Below are positions 1-6,477 of a stretch of DNA of 9,251 nucleotides, one piece after another. Position 1 is the stretch's first letter, and the number at the start of each line of letters is the position of its first letter. The stretch lies in assembly GCA_031283985.1 (NCBI GenBank), contig JAITAQ010000025.1:1-9251 (forward strand). The letters run 5' to 3'. Position numbers and translations under genes: made by a program. Below the pieces are notes generated by a model. That model was not told where the DNA came from. It saw only the letters and a list, made by a program, of their open reading frames with translations, and searched no databases. The DNA comes from Endomicrobium sp. GTDB lineage: Bacteria; Elusimicrobiota; Endomicrobiia; Endomicrobiales; Endomicrobiaceae.

Positions 1-1417
1 AACACTTGAGAATTAGTTATTAAATTTCTTGCATGATCTAAAGCTGTTTTTGATATTTTTTCACCTGATACCATTCTGGCAATTTCTTCAATATGTTCGC
101 ATTCTTTTAAAACTTTAGCCATTGTGTATGTTCTTGAATTTTCTATTTCTTTATAAATTTTAATGTGTGTTTTGGCAAAAGAAGCAACCTGTGCAAGATG
201 CGTTATAGAGAATACTTGCTTTCTTTTAGCAAGCTCTGTAAGTTTTTCCCCAATTTTATCCTCTTTATTGGCGCAAAATATGAACTCTGCAGTATCATAT
301 CCGTTGGCTGAAGGTTCTTTTTTCTTAAATTTAACTTCAAACACAGCATTTTTTTACTTCCAATTCCAAAAGTTTATCTTGCACAGATTTGGAAAAAACT
401 TTAGCTGTTTTTTGCCTTTTTGTGCTTATTGTTTCGCCGACTTCTAACAAGCGTTTTGTGTTTTCTTCAAGCTCTTTTTTAAATCTATCAGAATTTTTTT
501 ATAAGATCCGACCCGCTCAATTGAAATGTTTAACTTTTCAGTGTCTAAACTTGTCTTTGAAAGTATATTTTCAACTTCTCTATACACCTCTTCAGTCTGG
601 TAGTACGATTGTTCAATTAATGATAATGTCTTAGAAGCGTTTTCTCATCTGCAGCCTTGTATTTTCTGGAAGAATTTAGAATACCACCTAAAACCGCATT
701 ATCTGACGAATATAATATGGTTATTATTTCTTTAGATAAAGAAGTAATTTTCTCGACATTTTTTAATTTAGGAAGTTCTGCTTCAAGTTTTTCATCTTCG
801 CCAACTTCAAGTTTCGCATCGTCAATCTCTTTAATTTGGAAAGAATACAAATCAATTTTTCTTGCTCTTTCTGCTTCAGAGAGATTCACAGACTCAATCT
901 TTGATTCTAAATCTTTAACTTTATCATATAAATGAGCTGATTTTTTTAGCAAAGGTTTTAAGTTTTCAACTTCATTATCTAATATTTCTAGCTGAAAATC
1001 TAAATCAAGAAGAGAATACTTTTCATTTTGTCCGTGAAAATCTATGAGCTGCTGTCCAATAGAAACAAGAGTCGATATGTTAACTTGCGAATCATTTATA
1101 AAAGCCTTGCTTTTTCCTGCATTTTCTATGGTTCTACGGATTAGAATTATATTGTCGTCAAAAGGTATTGAGAAATTATTTAAAAACTCTGATATCTTAT
1201 CGCTTTTAGTTTTAGAAAAGGCGCTAATTGTGCATACGGAAACACCTGCGCGTATAAGAGCTAAATCTGCTCTAGCCCCTGTAAGAAGCTCTATAGATTT
1301 CATTAATATAGATTTCCCAGATCCAGTCTAGCCACTGATCACTGTAAATCCGTTAGAAAAATCTATACTTAAATCTTCAATCAAAGCAAAATTCTTAACT
1401 GACAGAAAGGACAACAT
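1..1417 (-). pseudogene. recN: recN pseudogene (DNA repair ATPase RecN), several inactivating lesions; 3' end cut by window edge
   Basis: RecN is an SMC-like ATPase that acts at double-strand breaks. From ATG at 1417-1415 the frame reads MLSFLSVKNFALIEDLSIDF, a typical RecN N-terminus, then meets an in-frame TAG at 1330-1328 exactly where the Glu of Walker A (GETGxGKS) belongs; TGSGKS follows in frame. The coiled-coil part continues to about 640, including the DFHGQNEKYSLL segment. Frame then changes near 640-646, at the T7 run 494-500 and at the T7 run 349-355 (A7 on the coding strand). The last segment, in one frame, reads from AVFEVKF to FCANKEDKIG and directly on to EKLTELAKRKQVFSITHLAQ. 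Roughly 55-60 residues normally lying between, holding the ABC signature (SGGE) and Walker B (DEIDTG), are absent, with the junction near 247-262. The tail (EEIARMVSGEKISKTALDHA) is recognisable to the edge. The start overlaps nadK's stop (TAATG), so the two were cotranscribed. Identity is secure and no functional RecN is possible. Confidence 0.95.
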
Positions 1418-2238
1418 TAAATGCTCCAATGCAATTTTGTCTTTAAAGTCTCAAAATAAGATTTACTATGGTTTTTTATAAGCTTTAATGGTTTTTTATA
1501 GAGATAAAATTTTACTAAAGAGCCGTTTGGCAAAACGTAATTCTCCTGACCATCTATTGATATCATAATTTTTTCTGCTCCATACTTATTTTTGGCAGTA
1601 AAAGAGACGTAACTTTTGTCAGATAATATCATAGGTCTTTGCGTTAATGTGTGTGGCGAAATAGGCGTAAGAATAAATACTGGGATATTGGGATAAACTA
1701 TAGGACCCGAAGCGGCAAGAGAATAAGCTGTTGAGCCTGTTGGCGTAGATATAATCATTCCGTCGCATTTATATTCCGCTGTAAAATTTTTATCTATGTT
1801 TACGTCAACAGTTATAAGTTTTCCACCAGTTGAAGAACGAACAACACAGTCGTTTGCAGAGATTGTTCTCACTTTTTTGCCATTGTATTCAAATTCAACA
1901 GACAGTAAGATTCTCTTTTCTATCTTAAAACCAGAAGAAAGCAAATTTTTTAAGAACTTAAAAACTTCATTTGCCTCCGTATCGGTTAGAAACCCAAGAG
2001 AACCAAGATTTATGCCTTTTATAGGAACAGACAACGGCGAAAATGTCCTTATAACTTTTAGCATTGTCCCATCACCACCGACAGACAATATAAAATCAAA
2101 TTTTTTAGGTCTTACTGAAATAGAATCACTTAAAAATACTTTGCACTTGTTTTTTTTAAGCCATGTCTCAATTTCAAGTGCAATTTTTTTAGCGTTTGGT
2201 TTAGATTTGTTATAAATAACACCGGCATTATATTTCAT
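1417..2238 (-). CDS. nadK: NAD kinase
   Basis: Phosphorylates NAD to NADP in the cytoplasm, the only route to NADP in most bacteria, hence usually essential. The 273-residue product has normal family length. Visible motifs are GGDGTML at 54-60 (the diphosphate/catalytic GGDG loop), LGSLGFLTD shortly after, the ND of ISANDCVV (the NE/ND motif), CDGMIISTPTGSTAYS (the conserved NAD-binding glycine/serine segment) and PISPHTLTQRPMIL near the C-terminal third. Nothing is broken. The ATG at 2238-2236 gives the usual N-terminus (MKYNAGVIYNKSKP, a first beta strand). No Shine-Dalgarno sequence is visible upstream; a TATAAT box ends only 6 bases before the ATG, suggesting a leaderless message. The stop overlaps the recN start by one base. 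nadK-recN adjacency is common in bacteria; here only nadK has survived. Confidence 0.97.
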   Translation of the reverse strand: MKYNAGVIYNKSKPNAKKIALEIETWLKKNKCKVFLSDSISVRPKKFDFILSVGGDGTMLKVIRTFSPLSVPIKGINLGSLGFLTDTEANEVFKFLKNLLSSGFKIEKRILLSVEFEYNGKKVRTISANDCVVRSSTGGKLITVDVNIDKNFTAEYKCDGMIISTPTGSTAYSLAASGPIVYPNIPVFILTPISPHTLTQRPMILSDKSYVSFTAKNKYGAEKIMISIDGQENYVLPNGSLVKFYLYKKPLKLIKNHSKSYFETLKTKLHWSI

Positions 2239-2244
2239 GCGGTT

Positions 2245-2274
2245 ATTATAATATTTTAGCAGAAACTTTTACAA
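2245..2274 (-). promoter_or_regulatory. sigma-70-like promoter for nadK (leaderless candidate)
   Basis: On the minus strand, TTGTAA (2274-2269) lies 18 bases from a perfect TATAAT (2250-2245). Only six bases (AACCGC) separate the TATAAT from the nadK ATG, so transcription would start at or next to the A of the start codon. The boxes are seen in the sequence; use as a promoter is inferred. Confidence 0.6.
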
Positions 2275-2298
2275 TCGTAAGGTGCGTAAATAAGTCTA

Positions 2299-2327
2299 TT
2301 GAAACAATTCGCATTTTAAAATATAAT
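2299..2327 (+). promoter_or_regulatory. sigma-70-like promoter for the class A PBP gene
   Basis: TTGAAA (2299-2304), a 17-base spacer and a perfect TATAAT (2322-2327) form a near-consensus promoter. The ATG of the PBP gene is at 2339, eleven bases after the -10 box, so the 5' leader would be only about 3-6 bases and carries no Shine-Dalgarno sequence. It faces away from the nadK promoter, with 24 bases between the two. Confidence 0.7.
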
Positions 2328-2338
2328 TCTTTAATATT

Positions 2339-4453
2339 ATGAGATATCAGCCTAAATTAAAAAAAAACACATTTCCTAGATTTATTTTTATTACGGTATT
2401 TTATGCACTAACTATAATCGTCTGCGGTAAAATTATTTCAGATTTTATAGATAATCTTCCATCAATACAACAGTTGGGAGATTATACGCCTAATTTATCA
2501 ACGAAAATTTACGATAAAGATAATAATTTAATAGCTGAGCTTTTCACGGAAAGACGTGCACTCGTTGCTATAAATGATATACCGGTAAATTTACAAAATG
2601 CTTTTATTTCAATTGAAGATAATGATTTTTTTAAACATTGGGGAATTTCAACAAAAGGCACAATAAGGGCTTTTTTAAGGATGTTATTAAAAGGAAAAGC
2701 TGCCGAAGGCGGATCCACAATTACTCAGCAATTAGCAAAAACTATATTTTTGCACCGCGAAAAAACTATAGTAAGAAAAATTAAAGAAGCTTTGCTTACC
2801 ATACAACTTGAAAAAAATTATTCCAAAAATGAAATTTTGCAATTTTACATAAATCAAATTTATTTTGGCAGCGGAGCACACGGAGTACAGTCAGCGGCAA
2901 AAAGATATTTTAATAAAGACATAAAAGACTTAAATCTCTCAGAATGCGCTATACTTGCGGCAATACCTAAATCGCCAAATTATTACAATCCCTTTAAAAA
3001 CGCAAAAGCTGCTCTTTTAAGAAGGAATCTAGTTATATCAAAAATGAGGCAGCTTGGTTATATAACGCAAGAGGAAGAGAAAGAAGCTATTGAAACGCCT
3101 TTGCATGTACAAGATACTTCGCTAAAAGAAGAAAAAGGATATTACTTTGTGGAAGCTTTAAGACTTATCCTTGAACCAAAATACGGAACAAGCGTTTTGT
3201 TTAGGGACGGTTTATCAATTTACACTACTCTGGATATGCAGTCTCAAATAGCAGCTGAAAAAATAATTGAAGAATCTCTTAGTGATTTTGATAAAGGTAA
3301 AACTGGTTTTTTTGAGAGAACAAAACAAATGCCACTTAAAGTTCAAGGCGCTCTTATAGCAGTAGATCCAAAAAATGGTGCAATTAGAGCTATGGTTGGA
3401 GGTCGTAGTTTTAAAGAATCGCAGTTTAACAGAGCAACTCAAGCTAAAAGGCAAGCGGGGTCGGTTTTCAAACCGTTTGTATATCTCACAGCAATCCAGC
3501 AGGGGTTTACGACTGCGTACACGCTTGAAGACAAGCCTTTGGTTTTTGTGTATAACAGAGGTGCTTGGGATTTAGTTTCAAGAGATATAACTTATCTTGA
3601 AACAATAGCCGAAAATGTTTCTGAAGATGATTTAATTGACACAAACAAAGTTTGGTCTCCAAAAAATTACAGTAAGAAATTTAGAGGAAAAGTAACTTTA
3701 AGAACGGCTTTGGCATTATCAATAAATACTTGTGTGGTTGAGTTGATAATGAAAACAACACCTATAAAAGTTATTGAAGCTGCAAAAAATCTTGGTATAA
3801 ATACACCTCTTATAAACTCTTATTCTCTTGCACTTGGAGCAAGTGATGTTATTCTTGAACAAATGGTTTCGGCTTTTGCAGTTTTTGCTTCAGGTGGAAT
3901 TAAAACAACGCCTTACATAATAACGCGAATACTTGATAAAGATGGAAAAGTATTGGAAGAAAACATTCCAGAACAAGAAGAAGTTCTATCTCCTCAAGTA
4001 TGCTTTATTTTAACCAATATGCTTAAAGCTGTTATTGAAAAAGGAAGTGGTTGGTATGCCCAAAATTTAGGAAGACCTTGTGCAGGAAAAACAGGAACCA
4101 CAAACGATGGGAGCGATGCTTGGTTTGTTGGATATACCCCTCAACTTGTTGCAGGTGTTTGGATTGGATATGACAATCGTTCAATGCCTCTGGGTGATAG
4201 AGTTACTGGAGGAGGTCTCGCGTGTCCCATATGGACTAAATTTATGAAAGAAGCACTTGAAGGAAAGCCTGTATTAGATTTTAAACAGCCAGATGGTATA
4301 GAATGGGCTCTTATTGACTCAAGTACAGGTCTTTTGTCGTTAAGTAAAGCGTCTGGATCATTTTTAGAAGCATTTAGGCAAGGAACTGTTCCTACTCAAT
4401 ATTATAATCAATCAATAATTAATAATTCCGACGACCAAAAAAGCAGAATTTGA
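2339..4453 (+). CDS. mrcA: Class A penicillin-binding protein (PBP1A type): peptidoglycan glycosyltransferase/transpeptidase
   Basis: Bifunctional, membrane-anchored enzyme that polymerises lipid II glycan strands and cross-links their stem peptides outside the inner membrane. The 704-residue product has a short basic N-terminus, one membrane anchor at about 13-35, then a GT51 domain: catalytic Glu93 in EDNDFFKHWG, GGSTITQQL at 124-132, RKIKEALLTIQLE, and FYINQIYFGSGAHGVQSAA. The transpeptidase domain has SVFK with nucleophile Ser375, SIN at 461-463 and KTGT at 584-587. All motifs are intact and length is usual for a compact PBP1A. ATG 2339 is the only reasonable start because an in-frame TAA lies at 2324-2326, inside the -10 box. 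The gene is divergent from nadK and convergent with rng (24-bp gap). It argues that the cell still makes cross-linked peptidoglycan. Whether it is best called mrcA or ponA is a naming matter. Confidence 0.97.
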   Translation: MRYQPKLKKNTFPRFIFITVFYALTIIVCGKIISDFIDNLPSIQQLGDYTPNLSTKIYDKDNNLIAELFTERRALVAINDIPVNLQNAFISIEDNDFFKHWGISTKGTIRAFLRMLLKGKAAEGGSTITQQLAKTIFLHREKTIVRKIKEALLTIQLEKNYSKNEILQFYINQIYFGSGAHGVQSAAKRYFNKDIKDLNLSECAILAAIPKSPNYYNPFKNAKAALLRRNLVISKMRQLGYITQEEEKEAIETPLHVQDTSLKEEKGYYFVEALRLILEPKYGTSVLFRDGLSIYTTLDMQSQIAAEKIIEESLSDFDKGKTGFFERTKQMPLKVQGALIAVDPKNGAIRAMVGGRSFKESQFNRATQAKRQAGSVFKPFVYLTAIQQGFTTAYTLEDKPLVFVYNRGAWDLVSRDITYLETIAENVSEDDLIDTNKVWSPKNYSKKFRGKVTLRTALALSINTCVVELIMKTTPIKVIEAAKNLGINTPLINSYSLALGASDVILEQMVSAFAVFASGGIKTTPYIITRILDKDGKVLEENIPEQEEVLSPQVCFILTNMLKAVIEKGSGWYAQNLGRPCAGKTGTTNDGSDAWFVGYTPQLVAGVWIGYDNRSMPLGDRVTGGGLACPIWTKFMKEALEGKPVLDFKQPDGIEWALIDSSTGLLSLSKASGSFLEAFRQGTVPTQYYNQSIINNSDDQKSRI

Positions 4454-4477
4454 GCGTAGGAGAATGGTTTTAGAAGA

Positions 4478-5905
4478 TTATTCAAAAGTTATTTGGTATT
4501 CTTCTATAGCTATTTCCTGACTTGTTTTTATTTCAAACTCTGTGTTAAACAACTCTTTTAGTCTGGACTTTCTTTCCTTAAAGTAATCTACAACATCAGG
4601 GTGAAGCTTTATTCTTATTATGCCGTGATATTCGTCAAACTTTAATTGTTCTATTTCATCACAAACATTTATAAAAATAGATTCTTTTGATAAAACAAGA
4701 CCTAATCCTTTGCATATAGGGCATGTATCGCCAAGTAAAGAAAACAAAGATTCTCTTTTTCTTTGCCTTGTCATTTCTATAAGCCCAAGTTTTGTTATAG
4801 GCCATATTTTTATTTTTGCTTTATCGCCTTTGGTCGCCTCTTGGAGTTTTTTCAAAATTTTCTGACGGTTAGCGGCTTTTTTCATATCTATAAAATCTAT
4901 AACTATAATTCCACCTATGTTTCTGAGTCTGAGCTGTCTTGCTATTTCAAATGCTGCTTCAATATTTGTAACTGTAGCCGTGTCTTCTTGAGAAGTCTTT
5001 GCCGTAAACTTTCCGCTATTTACATCTATAGCACAAAGAGATTCCGCTTCTTGTATAACCAGGTATCCTCCTGATTGAAGCCTTATTTTATTTGAACGAA
5101 GCATTTTAATTTCTTCTTCAATACTATAAGCCTTAAATATAGGAACATTTCCATCATATAAAACTATTTTGTTAAGCAATTCTGGAGCAACTATTTTTAC
5201 AAATTCAGTTACATCTCTGAATTCTCTAGGAGAGTCTATATACATAAGGCTTACATTATCCGAAAAATAATCTCTCATGATCTGGAAAACAATTCCTAAA
5301 TCCTTATGTATAAGACTCATTGGCTTAGCGTCCTTAAACCTTGAAACAATAGACGACCAAAGCCTTGTCAAATACTTTATCTCATTTTTAATTTCATATT
5401 CATCGGCATCTTCAGCTTCTGTTCTTACAATTATACCGCCAGGAATATCTTTTTTTATTTCAGTAATAATACTTTTTAATCTATCGTGTTCTTTTTCATT
5501 TCCGATATTTTTTGATACGCCTATATTATTGCTAAATGGCATATACACAAGCAACCTTCCAGGCAAAGAAATGTCCATTGTAACTTTAGGACCCTTGGTA
5601 CTGATAGGTTCTTTATAAACCTGAACCATCAGGTCCTGCCCCATTTTAATCATATTTTCTATATTTTTTTCTTTTAGCGGAGCAATTATATCATCAACTC
5701 CCAGATAAGCACTTTTGCCGAAACTTATATCAATAAAAGCAGAACCAAGTGCAGGTACGATATTTTGCACAGAGCCTTTATATATATTGTTTAAAATTTT
5801 TTCTGATTCTCTTCTCTCAATAAACAAGTCAAAAAGCTTGCCGTCTTCAAGTACTGCAACTTTTATCTCTTCAAAAGTTCTGTTTACTACTATTTCTTTG
5901 TTCAC
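4478..5905 (-). CDS. rng: Ribonuclease G (RNase E/G family)
   Basis: Endoribonuclease that cleaves single-stranded AU-rich RNA, acting in 5' rRNA maturation and mRNA decay. The 475-residue protein has the compact RNase G form without the long C-terminal scaffold of RNase E. An S1-type domain occupies about 35-125 (IYKGSVQNIVPALGSAFIDI). The DNase I-like catalytic part has metal-binding Asp294 in AIDVNSG and Asp337 in IVIDFIDM. MTRQRKRESL at 378-387 and the zinc-link CPIC at 395-398 are present. The start is GTG (5905-5903), not ATG: it gives the family N-terminus (MNKEIVVNRTFEEIKVAVLE) and has AGGA five bases upstream. The remnant radical SAM/DUF2344 gene ends 35 bases upstream on the same strand, an arrangement found in many bacteria. 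The rplU-rpmA genes that often follow rng are absent; the gene ends against the convergent PBP gene. Confidence 0.97.
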   Translation of the reverse strand: MNKEIVVNRTFEEIKVAVLEDGKLFDLFIERRESEKILNNIYKGSVQNIVPALGSAFIDISFGKSAYLGVDDIIAPLKEKNIENMIKMGQDLMVQVYKEPISTKGPKVTMDISLPGRLLVYMPFSNNIGVSKNIGNEKEHDRLKSIITEIKKDIPGGIIVRTEAEDADEYEIKNEIKYLTRLWSSIVSRFKDAKPMSLIHKDLGIVFQIMRDYFSDNVSLMYIDSPREFRDVTEFVKIVAPELLNKIVLYDGNVPIFKAYSIEEEIKMLRSNKIRLQSGGYLVIQEAESLCAIDVNSGKFTAKTSQEDTATVTNIEAAFEIARQLRLRNIGGIIVIDFIDMKKAANRQKILKKLQEATKGDKAKIKIWPITKLGLIEMTRQRKRESLFSLLGDTCPICKGLGLVLSKESIFINVCDEIEQLKFDEYHGIIRIKLHPDVVDYFKERKSRLKELFNTEFEIKTSQEIAIEEYQITFE

Positions 5906-5910
5906 TTTTT

Positions 5911-5916
5911 TCCTAC
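5911..5916 (-). promoter_or_regulatory. rng: Ribosome binding site deciding the rng GTG start
   Basis: On the minus strand GTAGGA is followed by five A residues and then GTG at 5905-5903. The AGGA core and good spacing support the GTG start. It contrasts with nadK and the PBP gene, which show no such site. Confidence 0.65.
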
Positions 5917-5940
5917 TTCAACGAATTAGGGCAAAAATAA

Positions 5941-6412
5941 CTATCCCGTCTTCGTTTCAATATACAAATTTGTTCTTTCTATAGCGTACATTTTGCCATA
6001 ATTTTCTTTATTTTCCAATAATTTATTTAAAACAGCTTCAGTCTTTACAATTTTGCCGCTACCAAAACTTTTTTACTATAGAGGCTTGATATCAGAAGAA
6101 ATAGGCATTACGGACCTGGAACATAAACTCCTTTTATAATTGAAAGTTTATCCTTTTTGGCTTCTTTGCATACCATTATTAATCCTGCAAGACTTCTTCA
6201 ATATCACCATTACACTTAAACCAAAATAAATCAAAAAAATTGCAAAAAGGTTCCTGGATTGGTTAATGCCATACCTCCAGCTATAAAACTATAGAGAAAT
6301 CCAAAAACATATCAACTGAATGAGAATTAAGTTTGCTGTTTTATATATCTTGCTGGTTTTTGTACTAATGTACTAAATTTAATATTTTTTCAATTTTTGA
6401 TAAATTTTTCAT
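5941..6412 (-). pseudogene. Remnant of radical SAM/DUF2344 protein (TIGR03960/TIGR03936 type), mostly deleted
   Basis: No open frame survives, but pieces in different frames occur in family order. MKNLSKIEKILNLV (6412-6371) and KPARYIKQQT (6359-6330) match the start of the family (a 'ILPxVxKPxRYIGxE' opening). NSHSVDMFLDFS (6328-6293) comes next. IAGGMALTNPGTF then FFDLF and GDIEEVL (6287-6182) match its 'GGPCAxNPEPLADFFDxFVIGEGEEVL' segment. CKEAKKDKLSIIKGVYVPGP lies at 6182-6111. The last piece (about 6072 to TAG 5943-5941) holds VLNKLLENK and YAIERTNLYIETKTG, resembling the DUF2344 C-terminus ('RPDEVLxxL...xIxRTxLYIE'). The radical SAM core with its Cys motif and most of DUF2344 are gone, so under 500 bp remain of an expected 2 kb or more. 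Its position directly before rng is the usual one, which supports the identification. Family motifs are quoted from memory; a profile search would settle it. Confidence 0.75.
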
Positions 6413-6434
6413 AATGTCATATATTATATATAAT
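6397..6434 (+). promoter_or_regulatory. AT-rich divergent promoter region with 12-bp palindrome
   Basis: Between the radical SAM remnant and the antiporter pseudogene, TTGATA (6397-6402) is followed after 17 bases by TATATT (6420-6425) on the plus strand. Overlapping it is the perfect palindrome ATTATATATAAT (6423-6434), which offers TATAAT on both strands and could supply -10 elements in both directions. No clear -35 partner is seen on the minus strand. In sequence this AT-rich, boxes like these arise by chance, so confidence is limited. Confidence 0.35.
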
Positions 6435-6477
6435 TTACTTATCACATCTTTGTTCAATTTCTTTGAGCGGAATACAA

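Noticed and set aside
163..634. Two plus-strand open frames of about 80-95 codons over the left end
   Set aside because: They lie antisense to clearly recognisable recN fragments, are low-complexity Phe/Ser/Leu-rich and resemble no family I know.
4471..4506. Inverted repeat TAGAAGA / TCTTCTA around the rng stop codon, possible terminator between the convergent PBP and rng genes
   Set aside because: Only seven AT-rich pairs with a 22-base loop and no G+C-rich stem or T tract; too weak to call a terminator.
5906..6477. Possible small RNA or riboswitch in the apparent gap upstream of rng
   Set aside because: The stretch is better explained as protein-coding remnants in changing frames plus an AT-rich promoter spacer; no stable G+C-rich structure was seen.
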